A stretch of 64,000 nucleotides of DNA from UBA7398 sp963978235 (GCA_963978235.1 CAXBQM010000001.1:1-64000); one strand, 5' to 3'. Shown: positions 50,953-60,715, numbered from the stretch's first letter. A program made the numbers and translations. Notes: generated from the letters alone by a model not told the origin.

Positions 50953-52051
50953 CGATCACTCCGTTCATGTAGTCCACGGCATGCTGAACTTCTTCCAGTA
51001 AGGAGTTGAGATTATTGCCCCATGCTGTGACATGTCCAACTTTTCGACCGGGCTTTACATCTTTTCGATATTGATGAATCTTCACATGTGGCGAGCGAGC
51101 AAAGAGATGCAGATAAGGGCGATACATATCGGTTTTCGCTCCACCTAAAACATTACCCATCACCACAATTGGAGCACGCATTGACGTATCACCCAATGGC
51201 AGATCAAGTACGGCGCGAAGATGTTGTTCAAATTGTGACGTTGTTGCCCCTTCGATTGTCCAATGACCAGAATTATGGGGACGCATCGCTAACTCATTGA
51301 TAATTAAATCGCCATTGACAAGAAACATTTCAACGGCCATCACACCTACTAAACCCACGAGATCTGCAATCTCCATCGCTAACTTCTGGGCTCGCTGATG
51401 TAGTTCGTCGGAGAGTGATGGTGCTGGCGTAATAGTTTTCACACATATTCCTGCCGATTGAATCGTTTCAGTGACTGGCCAAGTGGAAATTTGTCCATGC
51501 GGAGAACGAGCGACCATTACCGCAACCTCGCAGGTAAATTCCAACTTCTCTTCAAGCAACAACTCTCGTTCACCAATATTGCTTAAATCTAATTCGTTTT
51601 TGATTTCCCATACACCTCGGCCGTCATAGCCACCTGAGATTGCCTTTGCGATAAACGGGTAAGTCAATTCCAACGGCGACGAACTTAATTGCCATCGTGG
51701 TGATGGTAGATTTTTTTCAGCAAGTTTTTTTCGTAGTTCTGCTTTATTTTGGGAAAAAATAAAAGTTGAACTGCGAGGTCTCACGGTGATTCCGTTTCGC
51801 TCGAGCTCAGTGATTACTGATTGTGGAATCAATTCGTGTTCAAAAGTCAGAACATCACATTGTTGTGCAAATGCTAGAACTTCTTCGGCGTTTGAATAAT
51901 TTCCGATTGTGAAATCCGCATCTATTGCGGCTGAATCACTTTCAGATTGCGCAAAGACTCTCAACTTCACACCAAGTGCGACTGCTGGAGCAATCATCAT
52001 TCGCGCTAATTGCCCTGCGCCAATAACACCAACGGTTGGAAAGTGCGCCAC
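50945..52051 (-). CDS. purK: N5-carboxyaminoimidazole ribonucleotide synthase PurK
   Basis: A 368-residue ATP-grasp enzyme that carboxylates AIR using ATP and bicarbonate. VGVIGAGQLARMMIAPAVALGV is the N-terminal signature, with AISGGYDGRGVWEI (ATP-grasp loop) and INELAMRPHNSGHWTIEGATTSQFEQHLRA at the metal site. GTG start fixed by TACCCT 6 nt upstream. The order purE, purK, gtrA, birA, accD5, accE5, maf, accA3 follows mycobacterial Rv3275c-Rv3285. Confidence 0.96.
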   Translation of the reverse strand: MAHFPTVGVIGAGQLARMMIAPAVALGVKLRVFAQSESDSAAIDADFTIGNYSNAEEVLAFAQQCDVLTFEHELIPQSVITELERNGITVRPRSSTFIFSQNKAELRKKLAEKNLPSPRWQLSSSPLELTYPFIAKAISGGYDGRGVWEIKNELDLSNIGERELLLEEKLEFTCEVAVMVARSPHGQISTWPVTETIQSAGICVKTITPAPSLSDELHQRAQKLAMEIADLVGLVGVMAVEMFLVNGDLIINELAMRPHNSGHWTIEGATTSQFEQHLRAVLDLPLGDTSMRAPIVVMGNVLGGAKTDMYRPYLHLFARSPHVKIHQYRKDVKPGRKVGHVTAWGNNLNSLLEEVQHAVDYMNGVIDE

Positions 52052-52057
52052 TATGAA

Positions 52058-52063
52058 AGGGTA
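52058..52063 (-). promoter_or_regulatory. Leaderless -10 element of purK-purE
   Basis: Minus-strand TACCCT, 6 nt before the GTG at 52051. Confidence 0.6.
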
Positions 52064-52079
52064 CTTGGGATGACATCGC

Positions 52080-52085
52080 TACACT
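52080..52085 (+). promoter_or_regulatory. Leaderless -10 element of the gtrA-like gene
   Basis: TACACT, 6 nt before the GTG at 52092. Confidence 0.6.
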
Positions 52086-52091
52086 AACCGA

Positions 52092-52520
52092 GTGATTTCG
52101 CGATTGCTGAAAATACGACATGAACTGATGAAATTTGGCAGTGTCGGTGCAGTTGCGTACGTCGTTTCCGTAGGTGGTTTTAACGCATTAGTTCACCTAC
52201 CTCATGCCCCATTGAAATCAAAGCCGGTCACAGCATCAATCATTTCTGGCGCGATTTCAATCATGGTTGCCTATTTTGGAAATAGACATTGGACATGGCG
52301 AGACCGTCCGAAAGGGAACTTAACTAGAGAAATTTCACTCTTTTTCCTTCTCAACTTGGTTGGCCTTGCCATCGGAACGCTCACACTCGCGTTCTCGCGA
52401 TATGTACTTGGATTCGATTCGGCGCTCGCGGACAACATCAGCGCAAACGTTGTTGGTGTCGGTATTGGGACGCTCTTTCGTTTCTACAGTTATCGAAAAT
52501 GGGTTTTTAAATCAACGTAA
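52092..52520 (+). CDS. GtrA family membrane protein
   Basis: A 142-residue protein with four membrane helices. LMKFGSVGAVAYVVSVGGFNAL, SIMVAYFGNRHWTWRDRP and FRFYSYRKWVFKS are GtrA signatures. GtrA proteins help translocate polyprenyl-linked sugars in wall or O-antigen modification. It is the counterpart of Rv3277, between purK and birA. GTG start; the 3' end overlaps birA by 9 bp (convergent). Confidence 0.92.
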   Translation: MISRLLKIRHELMKFGSVGAVAYVVSVGGFNALVHLPHAPLKSKPVTASIISGAISIMVAYFGNRHWTWRDRPKGNLTREISLFFLLNLVGLAIGTLTLAFSRYVLGFDSALADNISANVVGVGIGTLFRFYSYRKWVFKST

Positions 52521-53276
52521 GTGCGTTACATCCGCCACGGTAAAACGTTCGCCAGATGTCAACGTCAGTGAACCGTCGTGATTGATTGCAGCAACAATTC
52601 CCTCTTTAACTTCGCCATTAGTTAATTCCAAGCGAACTTTCTTATCAAGGGTTGCAGAATGAGAAATAAAATTACTAATTGAACTCTGTGACGACTCCCA
52701 GATTTCAAATTGAGAGTGAATTTCGTTGGCTATAGAAATCAAAAGTTCATCTCGATCAACAATTGCTCCCATGTGAATCGACAGTGAGGTTGCTGTAGGT
52801 ACTGGTAAATCCACAGTATCAATGTTCACATTGATACCAATACCAACGACGATTCCATGGTCACGGACTTCGCAGAGAATGCCAGCTATTTTCTTCTCTC
52901 CGTTTTCTTTGTCATTAATCAGAACATCATTTGGCCATTTCGTTTGAATTGAAAGTCCAGTAAATTTACGGAGCGACTCTGCAACTGCGTGTCCCATCAC
53001 AATTGGAAGTACGCCCCATTCATTCTTATTTCGGTCTGGCTGTAAATAAAAAGAGAATAAAAGTGACGTTGATGGTGGCGCTGAGAAGGTGCGATTGAGA
53101 CGACCACGTCCCTGACTTTGATATTCAGTAACGAGAAGGTCGAATGGTTGTAATGGTGAAAAGATTTGCAAAATTTCAGTTTGAGTCGACGTTGTCTCTG
53201 CTATGACCTTTACTCGCGGGTAAGTATTCGCTAATGCTTGTGAGATTTTTATCGCGTTTAGCGGAACGTGGCTCAT
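52512..53276 (-). CDS. birA: Biotin-[acetyl-CoA-carboxylase] ligase BirA
   Basis: A 254-residue biotin protein ligase that loads the biotin carrier encoded nearby by accA. TEYQSQGRGRLNRTFSAPP holds the biotinyl-AMP loop, TKWPNDVLIND and KIAGILCEVRDHGIVVGIGINVNI follow. No N-terminal helix-turn-helix is present, so it is the non-regulatory class. The leader contains AGGAGAAG about 10 nt before the ATG rather than a leaderless hexamer. Confidence 0.94.
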   Translation of the reverse strand: MSHVPLNAIKISQALANTYPRVKVIAETTSTQTEILQIFSPLQPFDLLVTEYQSQGRGRLNRTFSAPPSTSLLFSFYLQPDRNKNEWGVLPIVMGHAVAESLRKFTGLSIQTKWPNDVLINDKENGEKKIAGILCEVRDHGIVVGIGINVNIDTVDLPVPTATSLSIHMGAIVDRDELLISIANEIHSQFEIWESSQSSISNFISHSATLDKKVRLELTNGEVKEGIVAAINHDGSLTLTSGERFTVADVTHLR

Positions 53277-53305
53277 CGCGTGCTTCTCCTGACCTATTTG
53301 GCTAG

Positions 53306-53311
53306 TACCGT
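53306..53311 (+). promoter_or_regulatory. Leaderless -10 element of the accD-accE-maf-accA operon
   Basis: TACCGT, 6 nt before the ATG at 53318. Confidence 0.6.
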
Positions 53312-53317
53312 TAGCGC

Positions 53318-54889
53318 ATGACCGAAGACATTCATACTACGGCTGGAAAGATCGAAGATCTAAGAAAACGCCTGGATGAAGCAGTTCACGCTGGTTCGGC
53401 ACGCGCTGTCGAGAAGCAACATGCCAAAGGCAAAATGACGGCCCGAGAGCGAATAGAAAAACTGGTCGATGAAGGTTCATTTACTGAACTCGATGAATTC
53501 GCGCGACATCGTTCTACTAATTTCGGCATGCAAGAGAATCGTCCTTACGGTGATGGCGTAGTCACTGGATATGGAACTGTCGATGGCAGGCAGATTGCAA
53601 TTTTTTCGCAGGACTTCACTGTCATGGGTGGAAGTTTGGGTGAAGTGTTTGGTGAAAAGATTGTAAAAATTATGGATTTCGCATTGAAGAGTGGAATTCC
53701 TTTGGTTGGCATCAATGATTCAGGTGGCGCACGAATTCAAGAAGGTGTGGTTTCACTCGGTCGTTATGGCGAGATTTTTAGACGAAATGCGCGCTCTTCT
53801 GGTGTCATTCCACAAATCTCTTTAATTCTCGGACCATGCGCAGGTGGCGCAGTGTATTCACCCGCAATGACCGATTTCACTGTGATGGTTAATGAAACGT
53901 CACATATGTTTATTACCGGACCGGAAGTTATTAAAACCGTAACTGGTGAAGAAGTTGGGATGGAAGAGTTGGGTGGTGCGCATACCCATAGCTCACGCAC
54001 TGGCAACTCACACTATTTAGCAAATAGTGAAGATGACGCGATTGATTATGTGAAAGCACTGCTCTCGTATCTCCCAAGCAATAACATGGATGAAGCGCCG
54101 ATCTTGCCGGCCACAGAATCAGAAGAAGTTACCGATCTCGATAAATCGCTCAACACACTTATCCCGGATAGTCCCAATCAACCTTATGACATGCATAAAG
54201 TTATCGCCGCAATTCTTGATGAATCAGAGTTTCTAGAAGTCCAAGAGTTGTGGGCACCTAACATCATTATTGGTTTTGGCAGAATCGAAGGCCATTCCGT
54301 TGGAATCGTTGCTAATCAACCCATGCAATTAGCTGGCACGCTCAATATCGATGCAAGCGAAAAAGCAGCTCGCTTCGTGAGAACGTGCGATGCGTATGGA
54401 ATTCCAATTATTACCCTCGTTGATGTCCCAGGATTCCTCCCGGGAACTGATCAAGAGTGGAATGGAATTATTCGTCGTGGCGCGAAATTGCTTTACGCAT
54501 ACGGTGAAGCATCGGTTCCAATGGTCACACTTATAACTCGCAAGGCTTATGGCGGTGCTTACGATGTTATGGGTTCTAAACATCTTGGCGCCGATATCAA
54601 TCTCGCTTGGCCGACCGCGCAAATTGCCGTGATGGGTGCACAAGGTGCAGTCAATATCCTTTATCGAAAAGAGTTATCTGAAGCAAAAGATCAAGAGAAA
54701 CTTCGAAAAGAGCTCATTACAAATTATGAAGATACCTTGGCAAATCCATACATTGCAGCAGAGCGTGGTTATATCGATGCAGTAATCGAACCATTTCAAA
54801 CTCGTCGGTACATCACACGCGCACTCGTAGCGCTACGCAATAAGCGCGATGTTTTGCCTCCTCGTAAACACGGAAACATTCCGCTTTAA
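53318..54889 (+). CDS. accD5: Acyl-CoA carboxylase beta subunit (propionyl/acetyl-CoA carboxyltransferase, AccD5 type)
   Basis: A 523-residue carboxyltransferase. The N half has KGKMTARERIEKLVDEGSF and GINDSGGARIQEGV with the CoA oxyanion site GPCAGGAVYSPA. The C half has TLVDVPGFLPGTDQE, RKAYGGAYDVMGSKHLGAD and WPTAQIAVMGAQGAVNILYR. It moves carboxyl from biotin to propionyl- or acetyl-CoA; the preferred acyl-CoA is not decided here. First gene of the accD-accE-maf-accA operon. Confidence 0.96.
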   Translation: MTEDIHTTAGKIEDLRKRLDEAVHAGSARAVEKQHAKGKMTARERIEKLVDEGSFTELDEFARHRSTNFGMQENRPYGDGVVTGYGTVDGRQIAIFSQDFTVMGGSLGEVFGEKIVKIMDFALKSGIPLVGINDSGGARIQEGVVSLGRYGEIFRRNARSSGVIPQISLILGPCAGGAVYSPAMTDFTVMVNETSHMFITGPEVIKTVTGEEVGMEELGGAHTHSSRTGNSHYLANSEDDAIDYVKALLSYLPSNNMDEAPILPATESEEVTDLDKSLNTLIPDSPNQPYDMHKVIAAILDESEFLEVQELWAPNIIIGFGRIEGHSVGIVANQPMQLAGTLNIDASEKAARFVRTCDAYGIPIITLVDVPGFLPGTDQEWNGIIRRGAKLLYAYGEASVPMVTLITRKAYGGAYDVMGSKHLGADINLAWPTAQIAVMGAQGAVNILYRKELSEAKDQEKLRKELITNYEDTLANPYIAAERGYIDAVIEPFQTRRYITRALVALRNKRDVLPPRKHGNIPL

Positions 54890-54892
54890 CTC

Positions 54893-55063
54893 ATGAATTT
54901 TTCGATTACACGGGGAAATCCCTCAGATCAGGAGCGCGCTGCAATTGAGAGCGTACTTAAATCACGGAAAAGCGCTCCAAAGTCTCGTCGAAGTAAATGG
55001 GGCCAACCTCAATTACGTGGCGAATTAGTAAAATCACAACAACAGAATCGTGGAAATAAATAA
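54893..55063 (+). CDS. accE5: Acyl-CoA carboxylase epsilon subunit (AccE-like)
   Basis: A 56-residue protein I translated directly: MNFSITRGNPSDQERAAIES, a basic linker rich in Ser/Lys/Arg, then SKWGQPQLRGELVKSQQQ. The SITRGNPSDQERAAIESVL start and the WG(x)P..LR end are the AccE pattern of actinobacterial acyl-CoA carboxylases, where epsilon stabilises the alpha-beta complex. It lies 3 bp after accD and its TAA overlaps the maf ATG (TAATG). It is shorter than mycobacterial AccE5 because the variable linker is reduced. Confidence 0.85.
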   Translation: MNFSITRGNPSDQERAAIESVLKSRKSAPKSRRSKWGQPQLRGELVKSQQQNRGNK

Positions 55064-55674
55064 TGCCACGCATTGTCCTTGCGTCAGGTTCACCTTCTCG
55101 CAAAAGACTTCTCAATTCAGTAGGAATTAACCCAGAAATTATCGTGAGTAATGTTGATGAAGAGTTACCTGAATATCAAAAACTCTCTCCGGCCGAACTC
55201 GTTGTTGCGCTCGCTATTGTTAAAGCACATACAGTCAAAAATAATCTTGATTTTCCAGCGATCATTATTGGCTGTGACTCTACATTTGAATTCAATGGTC
55301 AATCATTAGGAAAACCTGGAACAGCCGAGAACGCAGTTGCCCGCGCAAAGGAACTTCGCGGTAAATCTGGAATATTGCACACCGGACACTGTGTTATTGA
55401 TACTGAAAAAGGTATTGAATTTTCAGATATCGCTTCCACGAGAGTTTTCTTCAGCGATATGACAGATCGTGAAATTGAAGATTACGTTGCAACCGGTGAA
55501 CCACTCAACGTTGCAGGAGGTTTTACACTCGACGGTTTGAGCGCGCCTTTTATTGCACGAATTGAGGGTGAAGCAAGTAATGTCATCGGACTTTCATTGC
55601 CACTTCTGCGAAAAGCGATACATCACTTAGGTTATGACTGGTTCTCGTTAGCAAAGTCGGAGGCGACCGTATGA
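55063..55674 (+). CDS. maf: Maf family nucleoside triphosphate pyrophosphatase
   Basis: A 203-residue house-cleaning enzyme hydrolysing non-canonical or modified NTPs. IVLASGSPSRKRLLNSVGI is the signature, with VDEELPE, GCDSTFEFNGQSLGKPGT (catalytic Asp), RVFFSDMTDREIEDYVATGEPLNVAGGFTLDG. The same gene sits between the epsilon and alpha carboxylase genes in mycobacteria (Rv3282). Its stop overlaps the accA ATG by 4 bp (ATGA). Confidence 0.94.
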   Translation: MPRIVLASGSPSRKRLLNSVGINPEIIVSNVDEELPEYQKLSPAELVVALAIVKAHTVKNNLDFPAIIIGCDSTFEFNGQSLGKPGTAENAVARAKELRGKSGILHTGHCVIDTEKGIEFSDIASTRVFFSDMTDREIEDYVATGEPLNVAGGFTLDGLSAPFIARIEGEASNVIGLSLPLLRKAIHHLGYDWFSLAKSEATV

Positions 55675-57386
55675 AATCCGTATTAATCGCAAACCGTGGC
55701 GAGATTGCAGTTCGCGTTGCGCGTGCTTGCAAAGATCATGGGCTCAAGAGCATTGCTGTTTACTCAGATGAGGATCGAGACGCACTTCATGTGCACGCTG
55801 CTGATGATGCCTATTCACTTGATGGAATTACAGGTGCTCAGACCTATCTCAATATCGAGAAAATAATTGCTGTTGCAAAAAAATCTGGCGCAGATGCAGT
55901 TCATCCAGGTTATGGGTTTCTCTCTGAGAATGCAGATTTTGCACAAGCAGTTATCAACGCTGGTCTTATTTGGATTGGACCATCACCAGAAGCAATTACT
56001 GCCCTTGGCGATAAAGTTTCCGCAAGAAAAATTGCTGCCAAAGTAGGAGCACCGCTCGTCGCAGGTACTCCAAATCCGGTTGATTCTGCCGATGAAGTAG
56101 TTGCGTTCGCACAAGAACATGGGTTACCTGTTGCGATTAAAGCGGCATACGGCGGTGGTGGTCGCGGTTTAAAAGTCGCACGAACACTCGAAGAAATTCC
56201 AGAACTTTTTGCATCCGCAGTTCGTGAAGCAATATCTGGTTTTGGTCGAGGCGAGTGTTTTGTTGAGCGATATCTGGATAAACCGCGTCACGTGGAAACT
56301 CAAGTGTTGGTCGATAAACATGGAAATGCAATAGTTGTTTCCACCCGAGATTGCTCACTTCAACGACGTCATCAAAAACTCGTAGAAGAAGCACCAGCGC
56401 CGTTTCTCTCGCAAACTCAGATAGATGAGCTCTATCGAAGTAGCAAAGCAATCATGAAAGAAGCAGGATACGTTGGCGCAGGTACTTGTGAATTCCTCGT
56501 AGGAATCGACGGAACCATCTCGTTCTTAGAAGTGAATACTCGACTCCAAGTCGAACATCCCGTAAGTGAAGAAGTAGCAGGTGTTGATTTAGTTCGTGAG
56601 CAATTCCGAATTGCTATGGGCGAAAAAATCTCTGCCAGCGATCCCATTATTCGTGGCCATTCCATTGAATTCAGAATTAATGGCGAAGATCCTGGGCGAA
56701 ACTTCCTTCCTGCCCCAGGTGTCATTACTGAATGGCGAACACCCAGCGGACCTGGAATTCGCGTGGATGCTGGTTTCACCGCCGGCGATGTGATCGGTGG
56801 AAATTTCGATTCGCTCTTAGCAAAACTTATTGTTACTGGTGCAACGCGTGATGAAGCGCTGGCTCGTGCACGCCGAGCGCTCGCTGAGTTTCAGGTTGGA
56901 GGTTTAGCAACTGCCCTGCCATTTCATCGCGCCATCGTGAATGACCCAGCATTTGCTCAAAAATTCTCGGTGTACACCAGTTATATTGAAACTGAATTTG
57001 TTAATGAGATTCCAGCTTTCGCAGCTAGTGTTGAAGCGAGAAATTCAACTCCGAGAGTAGAAAAATTAGTAGTTGAAGTCGGTGGCCATCGCTTTGATGT
57101 TTCTGTTCACGCAAAAGAAACTTCCCATAAACGACATCGGGCAAAAAGTGGTGTAACCGGTGTAGTCACTGGTGATTCATTAACAAGTCCCATGCAAGGT
57201 ACGGTTGTTAAATTTGCGGTGAACGAAGGCGATACCGTCAATGCGGGCGACTTAATTTGTGTGCTCGAAGCAATGAAGATGGAGCAACCTCTCAACGCTC
57301 ATAAAGCAGGAACGGTTAAAGATATTGCAGCAAAGATTGGTGAAACCATCACCAGTGGCAGTCGAATCTGCAGTATCGTCGATTAA
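55671..57386 (+). CDS. accA3: Acyl-CoA carboxylase alpha subunit (biotin carboxylase + biotin carrier, AccA3 type)
   Basis: A 571-residue two-part protein. Residues 1-450 are biotin carboxylase: IANRGEIAVRVARACKDHG, KAAYGGGGRGLKV (ATP-grasp glycine loop), RDCSLQRRHQKLVEEAPAP and EVNTRLQVEHPVSEEVAG. The C-terminal carrier domain has EAMKMEQPL with biotinyl Lys536. With AccD and AccE it carboxylates acyl-CoAs for malonyl- or methylmalonyl-CoA. Its stop shares TTAA with convergent putA. Confidence 0.96.
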   Translation: MKSVLIANRGEIAVRVARACKDHGLKSIAVYSDEDRDALHVHAADDAYSLDGITGAQTYLNIEKIIAVAKKSGADAVHPGYGFLSENADFAQAVINAGLIWIGPSPEAITALGDKVSARKIAAKVGAPLVAGTPNPVDSADEVVAFAQEHGLPVAIKAAYGGGGRGLKVARTLEEIPELFASAVREAISGFGRGECFVERYLDKPRHVETQVLVDKHGNAIVVSTRDCSLQRRHQKLVEEAPAPFLSQTQIDELYRSSKAIMKEAGYVGAGTCEFLVGIDGTISFLEVNTRLQVEHPVSEEVAGVDLVREQFRIAMGEKISASDPIIRGHSIEFRINGEDPGRNFLPAPGVITEWRTPSGPGIRVDAGFTAGDVIGGNFDSLLAKLIVTGATRDEALARARRALAEFQVGGLATALPFHRAIVNDPAFAQKFSVYTSYIETEFVNEIPAFAASVEARNSTPRVEKLVVEVGGHRFDVSVHAKETSHKRHRAKSGVTGVVTGDSLTSPMQGTVVKFAVNEGDTVNAGDLICVLEAMKMEQPLNAHKAGTVKDIAAKIGETITSGSRICSIVD

Positions 57387-60300
57387 GAAACTTTTGGTTG
57401 CGGACCTGCTCCGATATTTCCATATCGGTGATTGGTTATCGCAATACTCTGCTCTCGCAACCACCGGGTAAGTTCCACACCGCCAGATTGTGCAATAGGT
57501 CGCGAATCTAGAGATATTCCTCGATCAAGAAGTTCAACCGACGGCGCACGCTCGCCACTCAGCCATCGAACTTTTGAAATTTTCCTTTGATCAATGAACT
57601 CAAGTAGCTCAGTAATCGATTCATGTTCGCTCGCCACAATTGCGATTCCATGTTCGTGGGAGAGCCATTCAACAAAAGCACGTTCTTCGAGAGATGTTGA
57701 CGTATCAAATCGGACTACGATTTCACCGTCATAACGTAAAAATCGCTGATAATTTCGCTCTACATCGAGTCCAGCACACTCCCGCGCTTTAGCGCCTGTG
57801 CGTTCCCACCAAATTACTGCGCCACGTTTAGTCGAATTAACATCTTGAACCAAATTCCAATTTCGTAATTGTTCAACATAATGAGGGCCACCGGCTTTAG
57901 CAGTTGCACCCACACTGCTTCGCTTCCACCCACCAAATGGTTGTCGATTGACAATCGCGCCAGTAATACCGCGGTTAACGTAAAGATTTCCGGCTTGAAC
58001 CTTTTCGATCCACTCTTCGCATTCGCGCGTATTTAATGAATGGATTCCCGCTGTAAGTCCAAAATTAGTTGCGCTCTGCCACTCAATGGCACGTTGTAAA
58101 TTTGGCGCTTTCATTATTCCCAGTACTGGTCCGAACCATTCATTGTGATGGCTCCACGATCCCGGTTGCACACCGACTTTCACTCCTGGTCGCCAGATAT
58201 ATCCAGAATTATCCATTTGCTGTGGTTCAACCAGCCACGATTCGCCTTCATCTAATGTTGTAAGTGCGCGAAGCAATGCGCCTTCTGCTGGGCGAATAAT
58301 TGGTCCGACCGTCGTACTAAAATCTGTTCCGGAACCAACACTTAAACTCGTGACCGCATCTTCTAATTGACTTATAAATGATGGATTCTCATACACGCTC
58401 GCTTCCACTATCGCTAATGAGGCGGCGCTACATTTCTGTCCCGCATGGCCAAAGGCTGAAGTCACTAAATCTTTCACTGCAGCATCGATATCTGCGCTAG
58501 CAGAGATGATGATCGAATTTTTACCGGATGTTTCCGCCATTAATGGCATTTCTGGTCGCCAGGAAAGAAAGAGTCGAGCCGTTTCAAATCCACCTGTAAG
58601 AATCACCGAATCAACTTCTGGATGCGAAACTAAATATTTTCCATTCTCATCATCTCTCGAGGGAAGAAAGTGAAGAACGCTTTTTGGAACTCCCGCCTGC
58701 CACAAATGATTAACAATGGTCCATGCAACTGCGACCGTTTCTGGCGCGGGTTTCAAAATAACGCTATTTCCCGCAGCTAATGCGGCACAAACCCCACCCA
58801 TAGGAATTGCGTAGGGAAAATTCCATGGTGGCACAACCAGCACAACGCCGACAGGTTGCGAACCTTTAGCTAACGTGACCGCAGATTTTGCGTAATATCG
58901 AGCGAAATCAATTGCTTCACTCACTTCTGGATCAGCTTCTGCCACTGTTTTTCCGGCATCACGTGCCATCACCGCAATTGTTTGAGCTCTTGCATCGGAC
59001 ATGATTTGGGCAGCTTTATTCAAAATCTCAGATCGCGCTTCTGCTCCTATTTCATCCCATTGCGAAAATGAAGCACGGGCAGATGAAATCGCACGATCAA
59101 CATCGCTTCGCTCAATCACGGAATATCGATACCAAACGTCACCATTATTATTTGGGTCAAGCCCGGGCTCGGTCAGCGTTCCTTGAATCTCTTTACCGTT
59201 AACGACTACTGGAATATGAAGATCTGATATCGCTTTGATTCCTTTTATTGCCTTCTTTATTGATTGCACTAAATGTGGATCAGTTAAATCGCCATCACTC
59301 TCATTGGGAAAGAAACCAGCGGCATGCGTTGGGGCAACACCATGTCGAAGTGAAGCAATCGAAATAGTATGTCGATCGGCTAGGGAATTCAGGAAACGTT
59401 TTTTCTGTTCGCTAAATTCACTACTAAATGCTTTCATCGTAAAGGATGCGCGGAGGTAATTCTCTACCGAAGTGTTTTCATCAAGTCGTCGAACCAGATA
59501 GGCAACCGCACTTGGGAAATCTTCCATTTTTGTTACCGGTGTATAGAGGAGGACTTTTCCTTGCGCTTGCGCGAGCGATAGCGCTTCGGCATTTGCCATT
59601 CCCTCTAACATTTCGATATCTAGTTGCGCTTCAACACCTCGTAATTTCGCTACTTCTATCGCCCATGCAATATGAAAAAGATTATGGCTAGCAACTCCAA
59701 TTCGAACTGCCGGATAGTTCTCCGGGCGAAGTGCGCGATCGATAAGTCGCACATAGCTTGCATCCACTTCAGCTTTGGAGCGGTACGGCGCTGATGAATA
59801 GCCATGAAGCTGCGCTTCGGCTTTCTCCATCGCTAGGTTTGCGCCTTTAACTAAGCGAATTTTTATCGTTCCGCCAGCGCGTTCATGACGGAGGCGAGCC
59901 CAATCAACTAGCTCTTCAAAGTACTCATGTGATTCCGGTAAATATGCCTGAAGAACGATGCCAGCATTGAGTCGCTCGAATTCAGGCTCATCGAGTATCT
60001 CTTTAAATACATCAACTGTGATTGCTAGATCTCGATACTCTTCCATATCTAAATTGATAAATGCGTTTTTTCGCGCAGCAATACGATAAAGATCTCGAAG
60101 TCGTTCGCCTACTCTTGATACTGAACCTGCATGATCAATCGTAATAATTTGACTAATTATTGATGAGATTTTTACTGAAACATAATTAACTTCATCTCGT
60201 TGCAACATTTCCGAAACGGATTTAAAGCGCTCTAGCGCTTCGCGATCTCCAAGTACTGCTTCACCTAAAACGTTGATATTAAGTTGAGCGTTATCAGATT

Positions 60301-60709
60301 TTCTTCGACCAATATGCTTTGCTAATTTCTTCGGCTGAGAATTAAGAATAATTCCATACGATGCCAACTCCACTCGCTTTCTTACTATTGCCATCGTTAA
60401 TCGTGGCAATAATCGCGAGACTGGTGATGCGAGTTTTAAACCGAAGTAATCAATAGCGCCTAATTGAAGTGGCGCTGCTTTTGCCAATCGGCGAAATGCC
60501 TGAGCAGATTTTCTTTTGTCCGAAATACGAATCACTTCATCGGTGAGCCCCATCGTTACTGCTACGGCATCTGGGTCTTTGAGTAATCGAGCAAACCGCT
60601 TTCGATTTGCGCGATCTCGCCGTCTTCGATGTCGATCAGCAGAATTGAGAAAGGCGACAACTTGTTCAGTTGCGCTCTCGCCAAGCGCATCGAGCGCACG
60701 ATCCGTCAC
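57383..60709 (-). CDS. putA: Bifunctional proline dehydrogenase / glutamate-semialdehyde dehydrogenase PutA
   Basis: A 1108-residue enzyme that oxidises proline to glutamate. The FAD-dependent proline dehydrogenase barrel (about 130-470) shows VLQAYLPESHEYFEELVDWA and IKIRLVKGANLAMEKAEA. The aldehyde dehydrogenase half (about 490-980) has VVPPWNFPYAIPMG, LTGGFETARLFL, MAETSGKNSIIISASADID and the catalytic Cys in GHAGQKCSAASLA. A further 130-residue C-terminal domain is typical of actinobacterial forms. No N-terminal DNA-binding domain, so it does not autoregulate. GTG start, 6 nt from TATCCT. Confidence 0.94.
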   Translation of the reverse strand: MTDRALDALGESATEQVVAFLNSADRHRRRRDRANRKRFARLLKDPDAVAVTMGLTDEVIRISDKRKSAQAFRRLAKAAPLQLGAIDYFGLKLASPVSRLLPRLTMAIVRKRVELASYGIILNSQPKKLAKHIGRRKSDNAQLNINVLGEAVLGDREALERFKSVSEMLQRDEVNYVSVKISSIISQIITIDHAGSVSRVGERLRDLYRIAARKNAFINLDMEEYRDLAITVDVFKEILDEPEFERLNAGIVLQAYLPESHEYFEELVDWARLRHERAGGTIKIRLVKGANLAMEKAEAQLHGYSSAPYRSKAEVDASYVRLIDRALRPENYPAVRIGVASHNLFHIAWAIEVAKLRGVEAQLDIEMLEGMANAEALSLAQAQGKVLLYTPVTKMEDFPSAVAYLVRRLDENTSVENYLRASFTMKAFSSEFSEQKKRFLNSLADRHTISIASLRHGVAPTHAAGFFPNESDGDLTDPHLVQSIKKAIKGIKAISDLHIPVVVNGKEIQGTLTEPGLDPNNNGDVWYRYSVIERSDVDRAISSARASFSQWDEIGAEARSEILNKAAQIMSDARAQTIAVMARDAGKTVAEADPEVSEAIDFARYYAKSAVTLAKGSQPVGVVLVVPPWNFPYAIPMGGVCAALAAGNSVILKPAPETVAVAWTIVNHLWQAGVPKSVLHFLPSRDDENGKYLVSHPEVDSVILTGGFETARLFLSWRPEMPLMAETSGKNSIIISASADIDAAVKDLVTSAFGHAGQKCSAASLAIVEASVYENPSFISQLEDAVTSLSVGSGTDFSTTVGPIIRPAEGALLRALTTLDEGESWLVEPQQMDNSGYIWRPGVKVGVQPGSWSHHNEWFGPVLGIMKAPNLQRAIEWQSATNFGLTAGIHSLNTRECEEWIEKVQAGNLYVNRGITGAIVNRQPFGGWKRSSVGATAKAGGPHYVEQLRNWNLVQDVNSTKRGAVIWWERTGAKARECAGLDVERNYQRFLRYDGEIVVRFDTSTSLEERAFVEWLSHEHGIAIVASEHESITELLEFIDQRKISKVRWLSGERAPSVELLDRGISLDSRPIAQSGGVELTRWLREQSIAITNHRYGNIGAGPQPKVS

Positions 60710-60715
60710 GCTGTG

